From Methylobacterium mesophilicum SR1.6/6 (GTDB lineage Bacteria > Pseudomonadota > Alphaproteobacteria > Rhizobiales > Beijerinckiaceae): 64,000 nt of DNA. The notes under the pieces were generated by a model that worked only from the letters and a program-made list of their open reading frames with translations, was not told the origin of the DNA and ran no database searches. The position numbers and the translations under genes are program-made. Location of the stretch: NCBI RefSeq assembly GCF_000364445.2, contig NZ_CP043538.1:6157447-6221446 (forward strand), given 5' to 3'. Every line of letters starts with the position of its first letter. The first letter of the stretch is position 1. This document shows positions 19,362 to 27,678 of the stretch, one piece after another.

Positions 19362-20207
19362 TCAACGGGTCTCGAAGCGGCGTTCCAGGCGGGCGGTCAG
19401 CCGGTCGATCGGGTAGCAGTAGACGAAGAAGCAGAGCAGCGCGAAGCCGTAGAGCGGGGCGAACAGCTCGGGGCGGCCGCCCTCGGCCGCGTGGACCTGC
19501 GCGGTCAGCGTCAGCATCTCGGTGACCCCGACGATCGAGGCCTGCACGGTCGCCATGGCGATCAGCGAATAGACGTTCATCCAGGGCGGCAGCATCCGCT
19601 TCACGCACTGGGGCAGGATGATGCGCCACAGCGTCTGCCGCCGGGTGAAGGCCAGGGATTCGGCCGCCTCCCACTGGGTGTTGGGCACCGAGCGCACCGC
19701 GCCGCGGACGATCTCGGCGACGTTGGCCATGACCGGCAGGCTGAATCCGAAGGTTGCCTTGACCCAGTCGGGGAGCGGCACCCGGATGCCGAACACCGTG
19801 ACCTGGAACGGCACCAGAAACATCACGAAGAACAGCAGCACCAGCCAGGGCACGTTGCGGAAGACCTGCGTGGCACACCACGCGAGGCGGGGCAGCACGC
19901 GGCCCTCGGCCATCATGGCCAGCCCGAGCCCGATCCCCGCGACGGTGCCGATCGCCATCGCCATCAGCGAGATCGCGACGTTGAAGGCGAAGCCCGTGAG
20001 CAGCAGGGGCGCCCACTTGATCACGACCTCCAGCGGCGACAGCGCGGCGGCCCCGCCCTGCGCCCAGGCCGGCACCGCCACGAGGGCGAGGCCGGCGAGC
20101 AGCCAGAGATGGGCCGGCCGCAGGCGCGCCGCCGGGCGGTGATCGGCGAGTGCGAACGGCAGGAGGACCGGCAGGTCGCCCGGGCGGTCCGGGTCCGGGG
20201 CGCTCAT
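19362..20207 (-). CDS. Polar amino acid ABC transporter permease
   Basis: This 281-residue His/Glu/Gln-type permease has about five spans after a ~50-residue N-terminal extension with its own hydrophobic segment (HLWLLAGLALVAVPAWA). The EAA loop reads EAAESLAFTRRQTLWRIILP (~178-197), and VFRNVPWLVLLFFVMFLVPF is a typical span. It pairs with the permease encoded upstream, overlapping it by ATGA, and precedes the ATPase gene by 5 bases. The neighbouring flavin oxidase suggests an N-methylated or other modified amino acid as cargo; this is inference. Confidence 0.9.
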   Translation of the reverse strand: MSAPDPDRPGDLPVLLPFALADHRPAARLRPAHLWLLAGLALVAVPAWAQGGAAALSPLEVVIKWAPLLLTGFAFNVAISLMAMAIGTVAGIGLGLAMMAEGRVLPRLAWCATQVFRNVPWLVLLFFVMFLVPFQVTVFGIRVPLPDWVKATFGFSLPVMANVAEIVRGAVRSVPNTQWEAAESLAFTRRQTLWRIILPQCVKRMLPPWMNVYSLIAMATVQASIVGVTEMLTLTAQVHAAEGGRPELFAPLYGFALLCFFVYCYPIDRLTARLERRFETR

Positions 20208-20953
20208 CGGCCGTAGCCCGGGATGCGCAGGGCCCGCTCCCAGCGATGCATGATCCAGACGAGCACGCCGACGAAGATCGCGTAGGTCGCGAGCAGGACG
20301 AGCATCATCTCAAGGACGTTCTGCGACTCGGACCAGATCTGCTTGACCGCGTAGAGCGTCTCGGGGACCGCGATGGCGTAGGCGAGCGTCGTGGTCTTCA
20401 GGAGGTTGATCAGGTTGTTGTTCAGGGCCGGCAGGCAGACGCGCAGGGCCAGCGGCAGGACGACGTGGCGGTAGGCCTTGAAGCGGGTGTAGCCCAGGGC
20501 CTCGGCGGCCTCGACCGTGGTCCGCGGCACGGCCTCGATCCCGGAGCGGAAGATCTCGACGTTGAACGCGCCCGCGAACAGCGACAGCGAGATGATCGCC
20601 CATTGGACGTTGTTGAGGATCGGCGCGCGCAGGCCGTCCGCCGAGCGGATGTCCGGGAGCAGCGTCCCGAGGCCGAAGTAGAAGAAGAAGATCTGCACGA
20701 GCGGCGGCGTGTTGCGGAACACCACGACGAAGCCGTTGACCAGCGCCCGCAGCACGCGCGACGGCCCGCTCTGCAGGAGCGCCCCGACGGCGCCGATGAC
20801 GAGGCTCAACAGGATCGTGCTGATCCCGAGCAGCAGCGTCATCCGCAGGCCGGCGACGTAGCGGTCCCAGTCGTAGGGGTCGTAGAAGACCGTGAAGTTG
20901 AAGCCCGTGGTCTCGTAGAGCTGCTGGAACCACGCCTGGATCGTGGCGATCAT
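20204..20953 (-). CDS. Polar amino acid ABC transporter permease
   Basis: This is the first permease of the pair, 249 residues from the ATG at 20953 (MIATIQAWFQQLYETTGFNF). A start 14 codons further up is less likely because that part is arginine-rich and unlike the family. Family features are GLRMTLLLGISTILLSLVIG, VVVFRNTPPLVQIFFFYFG and the EAA loop EAAEALGYTRFKAYRHVVLP. Its end overlaps the second permease by 4 bases. A GC-rich hairpin at 20971-21009 separates it from the binding-protein gene. Confidence 0.9.
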   Translation of the reverse strand: MIATIQAWFQQLYETTGFNFTVFYDPYDWDRYVAGLRMTLLLGISTILLSLVIGAVGALLQSGPSRVLRALVNGFVVVFRNTPPLVQIFFFYFGLGTLLPDIRSADGLRAPILNNVQWAIISLSLFAGAFNVEIFRSGIEAVPRTTVEAAEALGYTRFKAYRHVVLPLALRVCLPALNNNLINLLKTTTLAYAIAVPETLYAVKQIWSESQNVLEMMLVLLATYAIFVGVLVWIMHRWERALRIPGYGR

Positions 20954-20970
20954 CGCGGGCGAACGCTCTT

Positions 20971-21009
20971 GGAGCCGCGCCCGATCGCGTCGCAATCGCG
21001 CGCGGCTCC
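20971..21009 (-). terminator. Intercistronic hairpin between binding-protein and permease genes
   Basis: GGAGCCGCGC at 20971-20980 is perfectly complementary to GCGCGGCTCC at 21000-21009, with a 19-base loop. There is no T-tract, so it is more likely an mRNA-stabilising or partial-termination element that lets binding protein exceed permease, as known for maltose- and histidine-type operons. Confidence 0.45.
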
Positions 21010-21092
21010 CCGGCCCTGTCCCGACGCGCGCTCGTGCGCCGAACCGGTGTCCATTTCGGCGGAGCGCGCGCGAGCCGTCGTGCAGGACCGCA

Positions 21093-21932
21093 TCAGTTGG
21101 TCGCGTTCTTGTACTTCTCGTGCATCGCCTTCGAGTAAGCGGTCGGCTCGATGCCCCACTTCTTCTCCTCGTCGACGATGAAGCCGGTCTTCATCCAGTC
21201 CTTGGTGGCGTCCTCGACGGCGGCCTGGAGCGTGGTGTTGCCCTGCGCCACCGCCATCATCCACGGCGCGTCGAGGATGCCCTTGAGCGGCAGGGCGTAG
21301 TTGGCCTTCCAGTCGTCGTCGAGCAGCTTACCCTGCAGCATGCTCTGGTCGTAGACGTAGCCGAGGCAGTTGCCCTGCTTGAGCGCGAAGAGCGGCTTCT
21401 CCGAGCCGTCGAACGCGATGATCTCCGCCCCGTAGGTGCGCGCCACGTCCTTGTTGTACCACGCGCCCGAGGTCGCGCAGAGCGGCTTGCCCTTCAGCTG
21501 CGCCCAGTCGGTGATGCCGGACGCCTTGGGCAGCAGCACGTTCACGAAGTCGGAATAGTATTGCGGGTCGATCGCCTGCACGACGCGGCGGCGCTCCGGC
21601 TTGTCGGAGAGCGTGGCGATCAGCAGATCGACCTTGCCCTGCTGCAGGAACTCGATCCGGTTGGCCGAGACCACCGGCACCAGCTCGAGCTTCACGCCGA
21701 GCCGCTTGGCGAGGTCGGCGGCGAGGTCGGGCTCGAGCCCGATGATCGTGCCGCTCGGATCGCGGAAGCCGAACGGCCTGTAATCCGCCTTCACGCCGAC
21801 GATCAGCGTCCCGCGCTTCTTGATCGCCTCGACGCCGTCGGCGGCCCCGGCCCGGCCGGGCAGCGCGACGGCCGAGAGCGCGGCGAGCGCCAGCGCTCCG
21901 GTCGTCAGGAGGGTGCGGATCGTGTGTCGCAT
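21093..21932 (-). CDS. Polar amino acid ABC transporter substrate-binding protein
   Basis: This 279-residue periplasmic protein has a Sec signal peptide (TLLTTGALALAALSAVALPG, cut after AGA near residue 30). It then has the family-3 solute-binding fold: KKRGTLIVGVKADYRPFGF, GLEPDLAADLAKRLGVKLEL, ANRIEFLQQGKVDLLIATLS, KGKPLCATSGAWYNKD. Arg and Asp residues for amino acid alpha-carboxyl/amino binding are in expected places (RIEFLQ, YDQSM). It is the second gene of the operon, 83 bases after the flavin oxidase. The ATG at 21932 is the only start that gives a proper signal peptide. Confidence 0.92.
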   Translation of the reverse strand: MRHTIRTLLTTGALALAALSAVALPGRAGAADGVEAIKKRGTLIVGVKADYRPFGFRDPSGTIIGLEPDLAADLAKRLGVKLELVPVVSANRIEFLQQGKVDLLIATLSDKPERRRVVQAIDPQYYSDFVNVLLPKASGITDWAQLKGKPLCATSGAWYNKDVARTYGAEIIAFDGSEKPLFALKQGNCLGYVYDQSMLQGKLLDDDWKANYALPLKGILDAPWMMAVAQGNTTLQAAVEDATKDWMKTGFIVDEEKKWGIEPTAYSKAMHEKYKNATN

Positions 21933-22015
21933 CGGAGCTGTCCTGCGGGCCTGTACTGATCGCGGTGCCGATCTTGGCATGGTTTCAAGCAATCCACGAG
22001 CCATCGGCCAGCGTA

Positions 22016-23185
22016 TCAACCGAAGCGAGCGAGGGTGAAAGGGGCGAGATCGACTTGGCCCGGCCCGCCGGCCAGTTCCGCGGCGACGGCCTCGCCGATG
22101 CCGGCCGAGTGCTTGAAGCCGTGCCCCGAGCAGGCGGAGACCACGAGGACCCGGTCCATGCCGGGATGCCGGTCGATGATGAAGCCGCGGTCGGGGGTCA
22201 CCGTGTAGACGCAGGCCGCCGCCCGGACGACCTCCGGTGTGGTGCCGGCCAGTCGGTCCGCGACGCGCAGCCGGTACATCGCGTCGGATTCCGACGGATC
22301 GACGCGGCGCTCCACCCCGTCGGCGGTGGTGGCGGTGTCGTACTGCTCGGTGGCGACCTTGATTGCGCCCTCTCCCGGCAGCGGCGGGAAGCCGTAGAGG
22401 TACTCGGTGTCGGTGGTACCGTACATCCAGATGAAGACCGGAGCCTGCGGGCCATAGGCCGAGTCGTCCGCCAGTTTGTACCAGTGCAGCAGCTGGCGCC
22501 GGACCGTGAGCAGCCGGTCGAACGGGCGTCCGAGCAGCGGCGCCGTCCAGGCGCCGGCGGCGACCACGGCGCGGTCGGCCAGGATCGCGCCGTCCTCGGT
22601 CTCGATGCGGATCCCGGCCCCGTCCTGGCCGAGCGCCCGCACCGTGCAGCCGGTCCGGATCTCGGCGCCCGACGCGGCCGCGCAGGTAAGCTGCGCCGCG
22701 AGGCAGCGCTCCGGGAACACGTAGCCGCCGCCCGGCTCGTAATAGGCCTTCTCGTCGCCCTTGAGGTTGAGGAATTGCGGGAAGCGGCGGGCGACCTCGG
22801 CGCCGTCGAGCACCTCGTGGGCGATCCCGGCCCCCTGCGCGGCGCTGATCGAGCGGCCGACGAAATCCGGTTTGCCGTGATGGGACGAGATCCCGTGACC
22901 GAGCGCCATGACGAGGGCGCCGCAGGCGTTCAGCAGGGTCTCGCCTGTCTCCGCTTCCAGCGCGCGCCAGATCCGGTGCGAGGCGGTGACGAACGGGACG
23001 TAGTCGCGCCCCTCGCCGACGGCCTGACGGGTGATCCGCGTCTCGCCGTGGCTCGATCCGAACGCGTGCGGCGGGGCGAAGCGGTCGATCCCGACGACCG
23101 CGGCCCCGCGCCTGGCCAGCTGATACAGGACGGCGCTGCCCATGGCGCCGAGCCCGAGGACCGCGACGTCGACCCGGCGTTTCAT
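22016..23185 (-). CDS. FAD-dependent N-methyl amino acid oxidase (sarcosine oxidase/SolA family)
   Basis: This 389-residue flavoprotein has the FAD-binding beta-alpha-beta start VAVLGLGAMGSAVLYQLARR and the GSSHGETRITR motif. In the C-terminal part, CVYTVTPDRGFIIDRHPG contains Cys325, the covalent-FAD position (CMYT in monomeric sarcosine oxidase), followed by SGHGFKHSAG with the oxygen-activating Lys. The family oxidises N-methyl amino acids to amino acid, formaldehyde and hydrogen peroxide. It is first in an operon with an amino acid transporter and faces the GlnT/synthase operon. N-methylglutamate is a reasonable candidate substrate, but sarcosine or N-methyltryptophan cannot be excluded. 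Confidence 0.87.
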   Translation of the reverse strand: MKRRVDVAVLGLGAMGSAVLYQLARRGAAVVGIDRFAPPHAFGSSHGETRITRQAVGEGRDYVPFVTASHRIWRALEAETGETLLNACGALVMALGHGISSHHGKPDFVGRSISAAQGAGIAHEVLDGAEVARRFPQFLNLKGDEKAYYEPGGGYVFPERCLAAQLTCAAASGAEIRTGCTVRALGQDGAGIRIETEDGAILADRAVVAAGAWTAPLLGRPFDRLLTVRRQLLHWYKLADDSAYGPQAPVFIWMYGTTDTEYLYGFPPLPGEGAIKVATEQYDTATTADGVERRVDPSESDAMYRLRVADRLAGTTPEVVRAAACVYTVTPDRGFIIDRHPGMDRVLVVSACSGHGFKHSAGIGEAVAAELAGGPGQVDLAPFTLARFG

Positions 23186-23245
23186 CGGGCCTGCCCGCGG
23201 GCGCTGGCGACGAACGCGGGTGGGCACAGGGCGTTGGGCATGCGG

Positions 23246-23289
23246 ATGGCGTCCCGGATCGAAGGGGGAGCAGCCAGAATGGCGTCCCG
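23246..23289. promoter_or_regulatory. Direct-repeat operator candidate in divergent promoter region
   Basis: ATGGCGTCCCG occurs at 23246-23256 and again at 23279-23289, exactly 33 bp apart (about three helical turns), in the 145-bp gap between the flavin oxidase gene and the divergent AraC-type regulator. AraC-family proteins usually bind such direct repeats. Assignment is by position and spacing. Confidence 0.5.
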
Positions 23290-23330
23290 TGCCGGTTGCG
23301 CTTGTCCGCAGCAGACGGTTTCTTGCACGG

Positions 23331-24326
23331 ATGAGCCAACCCGGAACGCAGACGGCGGACGCAAGCCCCCCGGAATCGGGGGACCGGCCGCAGGAGATCG
23401 GCTTCCTCCTCGTCCCGGGTTTCGCGCTGTTGTCGTTCGCCTCGGCCTGCGAGCCGTTCCGGGCGGCCAACGACCTGGCGGGGCGCGCCCTCTATCGCCT
23501 GCGCTACTTCGGCGAGGCCGCGGGACGGGTCGCGTCCTCCTCCGGCGTGGAGGTCCCGACCGAGGGGCTGCCGCGGGAGCGCGGGCATCTCCACACCCTC
23601 TTCATCTGCGCGGGCGGCGAGCCGACCGGGTGGGACAGGCCGGCGATCCACGCGGCCTTGCGGCGCATGGCCCGGTTCGGCGTCCGCGTCGGCGGCATAT
23701 CGGGCGGCCCCTACCTGATGGCCGCGGCGGGGCTGCTGGAGGAGCGCGCCTTCACCCTGCACTGGGAATATGCCGGCGCCACGGTCGAGGCGTTTCCGGA
23801 GGCACGGCTCACGCGGGCGCGCTACGTCGCCGATGCCGACCGCCTGACCTGCGGCGGCGGGGTCGCCCCCCTCGACATGGCCCACCGGCTGATCGCCGAA
23901 CGCATGGGCGCGGCCTTCGCGCGCCGCGTCTCGGACTGGTTCCTGCACACGGCGGTGGGGGCCGCGGACGACCCGCAGCGCGCGTCCGCGGCGGAGCGGT
24001 ACGGTGTTCACCATCCGGGCCTGCTCACGGTTCTCGAAACGATGGAGAAGACGGTCGAGGCGCCGCTGAGCCGTCAGGCCATGGCCCGCCTCGCCGCCGT
24101 CAGCGCCCGTCACCTCGACCGGCTCTTCCTCGACAAGCGGGGCCTGCGTTTCTCGGCGCAGTACCGGGCCATCCGCCTGGCCCACGCGCGGCGCCTGTTG
24201 CGCCAGAGCCCCCTGACAGTGGGGGAGATCGCGTCCGCCTGCGGGTTCTCGAGCGCGGCGCATTTTTCGCGCCGCTACCGCGCGCATTTCGGCTGCAGCC
24301 CATCCGCGGACCGGGATGTGATCTGA
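23331..24326 (+). CDS. GlxA-family AraC-type transcriptional regulator
   Basis: The 331-residue protein combines an N-terminal DJ-1/PfpI-like domain (EIGFLLVPGFALLSFASACE at ~22-41, FGVRVGGISGGPYLMAAAGL, TCGGGVAPLDMAHRLI) with a C-terminal double helix-turn-helix (LARRLLRQSPLTVGEIA-type region, CGFSSAAHFSRRYRAHFG, ~298-315). The architecture matches GbdR/CdhR/SouR regulators of glycine betaine, carnitine and sarcosine catabolism, which use the DJ-1 domain to sense N-methylated compounds. It is divergent from the flavin oxidase/amino acid transporter operon and is the likely activator. The ATG at 23331 is chosen because upstream in-frame sequence crosses the divergent promoter. Confidence 0.88.
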   Translation: MSQPGTQTADASPPESGDRPQEIGFLLVPGFALLSFASACEPFRAANDLAGRALYRLRYFGEAAGRVASSSGVEVPTEGLPRERGHLHTLFICAGGEPTGWDRPAIHAALRRMARFGVRVGGISGGPYLMAAAGLLEERAFTLHWEYAGATVEAFPEARLTRARYVADADRLTCGGGVAPLDMAHRLIAERMGAAFARRVSDWFLHTAVGAADDPQRASAAERYGVHHPGLLTVLETMEKTVEAPLSRQAMARLAAVSARHLDRLFLDKRGLRFSAQYRAIRLAHARRLLRQSPLTVGEIASACGFSSAAHFSRRYRAHFGCSPSADRDVI

Positions 24327-24695
24327 GTGGTATTTGGGCCGAGTCGCAGGCCACGGCATGGCCGCAGCCATGGGTAGCCGGAAAACCAGATCCGGGAATG
24401 CGGCGGGCTCGGCCGGCCGTGTTCGGTCGGGATGTCGGCGCCGGCCGAACGGACAGATCTCGCCCGATACCGTTTCCGGTAGATCGCTTCGGCTCTGCCG
24501 TCTTTGCGAGCGAAGCGAAGCAACCCAGTTGCGCCACGCCGGCAGACGGCCCGCTGCCCTGGGTCACTTCGCTTCGCTCGTGATGACGGCCGAGCCCCGC
24601 CGACCGAAGCATCCTCACGGAAACTGTATGCCAGATCCTGCGGCCCTGCGACGGGCGTCCGTCGAAGGCATCAGACGAAGGGGACGGCCGGCGGG
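24327..24695. other. Intergenic region between convergent genes, 369 bp
   Basis: It holds the second copy of the 92-bp palindromic repeat and a TGTATGCCA element at 24625-24633, which resembles the half-site seen in the GntR-linked control regions. No gene is supported. Confidence 0.5.
24498..24589. repeat. 92-bp dispersed palindromic repeat, copy 2
   Basis: It has the same length and arms as the copy at 12748-12839: GCGAGCGAAGCGAAGC on the left, GCTTCGCTCGTGATGACGG on the right, and shared internal GCGCCACGC and CCCTGGGTC. It sits between convergent genes, a typical place for non-coding mobile palindromes. Confidence 0.8.
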
Positions 24696-25892
24696 TTATT
24701 GCCGCTGCGAGGCGGTTGTGAGCGACCCGAGTTCCGACGCGAGTGCGAGGAGAGCTTCATCGTGGCCCGGCTCGGCCGCGATCGAGAGGCCGATCGGACA
24801 ACCCGAGATCTGCGCGGCCGGGATGGAGATCTGCGGCAAGCCGGCGTGGCCGGCGGAGCACAGGAGATCGAGCGCCCGGGCCCGGAAGACGTCGAGCACG
24901 GGCTCGGGCGTGTTCAGCAGCGGCGCGATACCCGGCGCGCTCGGCAGGACCAGAACGGCATCGGAAACCAGGCCGAGGATCCGTTCGCGGATCGTCGCGC
25001 GAAGCCGCTCCGCCGCCGCGACCGCGCCGCGATCCAGCACCGCGGCAGCCGCAAACCGTTCGCGTACGCCGGGTCCGAGACTTGGCCGCGTCGCCGTGAT
25101 CCAGGCGCCGTGGCAGGCCCAGGCTTCGGCCGACTGGATGAGGCGGAATGCGTTGCGCCAGGCGTCCAGGTCCTCGCCCGCGACAGTCGCCTCGTCCACC
25201 ACGGCGAACAGCCCGGCGAGGCGCTCCAGCGCCGGGGCGAGGGCGGCCTCGACGTCGGGACCCGCCCTGTGGAACAGGTCGCGCGCGACGATCAGACGGC
25301 GCGGACGGGGCCGCTCCGCGACCGGCGCGAGCAGGACGTGGCCGACGCGGCGGAGCAGCTCGGGATCGCGGGTGAACCAGCCGAGCGTGTCGTAGCTCGG
25401 GGCGAGCGGCACGGCGCCTTCGAGCGTGATCCGGCCGTGGGTCGTGCGGATACCGTAGAGCCCGCAATAGGACGCGGGAAGCCGGACGGAGCCGCCCGTG
25501 TCGGACCCGATCGCGAAATCGACGAGGCCCGCCGCCGTGGCCGCCGCGGACCCCGAGGACGAGCCGCCGGGGATGCGGCCCGGTGCGGCGACGTTGATCG
25601 GCGTCCCGTAATGGGCGTTCTCGCCGTTGAGGCTCCAGGCGAGCTCGTCGGTGTGCGTCTTGCCGACGAGTCGTGCGCCGGCCTCGAACAGGCGCTCGAC
25701 GGCGGGGGCCGTCCGCGTCGGCACCGGATGGGTCGCGAGCCATTCGGGCGAGCCCGCCCCGGTCGGCACGCCGGCCAGATCGAAGAAGTCTTTCACCGCG
25801 AAGGTGAGGCCGGCCAGAGGCCCGTCCGTCCGGTCCTGCCGCTCGACGAGGCCGTGGGCGCAGAAGGCGCCGATCGTGTCGGTGATGCTCAT
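24696..25892 (-). CDS. Amidase (amidase signature family)
   Basis: This 398-residue amide hydrolase has the Ser-Ser-Lys catalytic set: Lys in TFAVKDFFDLAG (~30), the cis-Ser in GGSSSGSAAA (~109) and the nucleophile in GSDTGGSVRLPASYCG (~130). It is cytoplasmic. The second half is shorter than in GatA, and no GatB/C genes are nearby, so it is a catabolic amidase and not the tRNA amidotransferase. Its start overlaps the end of the amidohydrolase gene (ATGA), which is translated first. The pair probably acts in sequence on one heterocyclic or substituted amide; the substrate is unknown. Confidence 0.88.
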   Translation of the reverse strand: MSITDTIGAFCAHGLVERQDRTDGPLAGLTFAVKDFFDLAGVPTGAGSPEWLATHPVPTRTAPAVERLFEAGARLVGKTHTDELAWSLNGENAHYGTPINVAAPGRIPGGSSSGSAAATAAGLVDFAIGSDTGGSVRLPASYCGLYGIRTTHGRITLEGAVPLAPSYDTLGWFTRDPELLRRVGHVLLAPVAERPRPRRLIVARDLFHRAGPDVEAALAPALERLAGLFAVVDEATVAGEDLDAWRNAFRLIQSAEAWACHGAWITATRPSLGPGVRERFAAAAVLDRGAVAAAERLRATIRERILGLVSDAVLVLPSAPGIAPLLNTPEPVLDVFRARALDLLCSAGHAGLPQISIPAAQISGCPIGLSIAAEPGHDEALLALASELGSLTTASQRQ

Positions 25893-27121
25893 CGCGGCTC
25901 GTGGAGGGTGGGAGCGGGACGGGTGAAGGTACGCGCACCGGCCTTCAGTCCGAAGAGCGGCTGCGCCAGTTCGGAGACTGCGTTCGCGGGCGTGTCCGTG
26001 TCGAGCACGACGAGGTCGGCGGGGTTCCCTTCCGCGATCCCGTAGTCGGCGAGGTTCAGGAGGCGCGCCGATTGCGATGTCACCATCTCCAGGCACCCGG
26101 CGAGGCCGGCGGGCGTGCCGATCTGGCAGATGTTGGCGTAGAGGTTGGCCATCCGGACGAGCGAGCAGTCGCCGAAGGGCGTGAACGGGTTCAGCACGTT
26201 GTTGGTCGACAGCGAGCAGGTGACGCCGAATTCGCGTAGGCGGTGGGCCGGCGTGACGCCGCGGGGCACGTCCCTGTCGTGGTCGCGACCGGTCAGGAAG
26301 AGGTCCGTGGCGGGCAGGACGGTGGCCGCGACCCCAGAGGCGGCGAGCATCCGCCCGATCCGCTCGAGCTGGTCGGGCGGGACGGAAGAGAACTTCGTCA
26401 CGTGGCCCACGGCGACGCGCCCGCCCCACCCGTACTGGTCGGTCAGCCGGCACACCTCGACGGCGTCGAGATGCGCGGGATCGAGGCCGAAGTCGAGGTG
26501 GAGGTCGATGTCGACGTCGTAGCGCCGCGCGAGCGCGAAGATGCGGGCGATCTGCCCATGCGAATCCCGATCCATGTAGGGGGCGCCGCCGATGACATCG
26601 GCGCCGCTCTCCAGACCTTCGACCAAAACCTCCTCGCAGCCCGGATCGTCGAGCAGGCCTTCCTGCGGGAAGATGCAGAGCTGCAGCGCGACAGCCCAGG
26701 CATAATCCCGCTTCAGGCGCGTCAGCGCACGCACGCTCGTCAGCCCGACGCGCGGATCGGCCTCGACGTGGGTCCGCACGCGCATCGTGCCCTGCGTGAC
26801 GGCCCTGCGCAGCGTCCGCTCCGCCCGCGCGTAGACGTCGTCTTCGGTGAATGCGCGCTTGGCCTGCGCGACCGCGGCCACCGCCTCCGCCAGCGTGCCC
26901 TCGCGGCACGCGCAGCGGCCGAGCAGGCAGGACTTGTCGAGGTGCACGTGGGTCTCGACGAAGCCCGGCACGACGAGCCTGCCGCCGAGATCCTCCTCCG
27001 GCGCGTCGCAGACGAGGGCGCGGCCGAGCGCGGCGATGCGGCCGTCCCGGATCGCAATGTCAATCGGCTCGGCGTCCGCCTCCGGCAAGCGCCCATTCCG
27101 AAGGACGAGATCGAAGTTCAT
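25889..27121 (-). CDS. Cytosine deaminase-like amidohydrolase
   Basis: The 410-residue metal-dependent hydrolase resembles CodA/AtzC-type enzymes. It has the HxH metal motif ETHVHLDKSCLLGR (~56-69), RTHVEADP (~116), VDIDLHLDFGLDP (~202-214) and VAVGHVTKFS (~233). Near residue 306 it reads SLSTNNVLNPFTPFGD, where relatives of known activity usually have an Asp metal/base residue (SDNV or HDDV). It therefore either belongs to a subgroup with Asn or has altered chemistry. It is the first gene of a two-gene leftward operon with the amidase. Confidence 0.8.
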   Translation of the reverse strand: MNFDLVLRNGRLPEADAEPIDIAIRDGRIAALGRALVCDAPEEDLGGRLVVPGFVETHVHLDKSCLLGRCACREGTLAEAVAAVAQAKRAFTEDDVYARAERTLRRAVTQGTMRVRTHVEADPRVGLTSVRALTRLKRDYAWAVALQLCIFPQEGLLDDPGCEEVLVEGLESGADVIGGAPYMDRDSHGQIARIFALARRYDVDIDLHLDFGLDPAHLDAVEVCRLTDQYGWGGRVAVGHVTKFSSVPPDQLERIGRMLAASGVAATVLPATDLFLTGRDHDRDVPRGVTPAHRLREFGVTCSLSTNNVLNPFTPFGDCSLVRMANLYANICQIGTPAGLAGCLEMVTSQSARLLNLADYGIAEGNPADLVVLDTDTPANAVSELAQPLFGLKAGARTFTRPAPTLHEPR

Positions 27122-27678
27122 GCGTGCACCTTCGAGGGCATCAGGGGTGAACCCGCATCGGTCCGGTCGCCGCCGAGATAGGAGGGTTCGCGCGCGCCAT
27201 GCCTGGCCGCATCGGATTTCGCCGGCTCACCCGGCCGCGCAGCTCCGCCGAGACGTGGACGCACCGGCAGGGTCGCGAAGGCGCGGCGGTTGGAGCGGGC
27301 ATGCGATGAGCGCGGCATGGCAAACCTCGTGAAGCAGTATTTTCGGCAAATTGTATGCCAACGGACCTGTTGTGTCCCAACGGACTTGGCGACCCCTGTC
27401 CGCGCTGAAAAACACGCTTTGAAATAGTGATCCATCATCGAGCGATGACGGAGGCCAGCGAGACCTGAACTCTGATGCCTTGCTTCGGACCGGTCCGCCG
27501 GAGAGGCCGTCGGGCCTCGCGCGGGCCTGAAACCCGTGGCGTGACCGTTGCACCGGGAGGTCCGTTTCGGCAGACAGCGCACCGGACGTCCGCCCGGGTC
27601 GCCGGAGCGGAGTGCGGCCCCGGAGAGGATCATGATCGACCAGTCCGCAGGGGCGACGGCGCGAAGGCCGCGACGTCG
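27122..27678. promoter_or_regulatory. Divergent control region with a direct repeat, 557 bp
   Basis: The gap separates the leftward amidohydrolase/amidase operon from the rightward GntR gene. It contains a tandem direct repeat, CCAACGGACYTG, starting at 27358 and 27377 (19 bp apart). A TTGTATGCCAA element at 27351-27361 overlaps its first half and shares TGTATGC with the palindrome at 28844-28868. These are plausible regulator sites about 230-260 bases upstream of the amidohydrolase start. No gene is supported in the remainder. Confidence 0.4.

Noticed and set aside
21093..24371. Long leftward open frame of about 1092 codons
   Set aside because: Only the 21093-21932 part is the real binding protein. 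The rest is antisense shadow of the flavin oxidase and regulator genes, Arg/Gly/Pro-rich and without a start or ribosome site.
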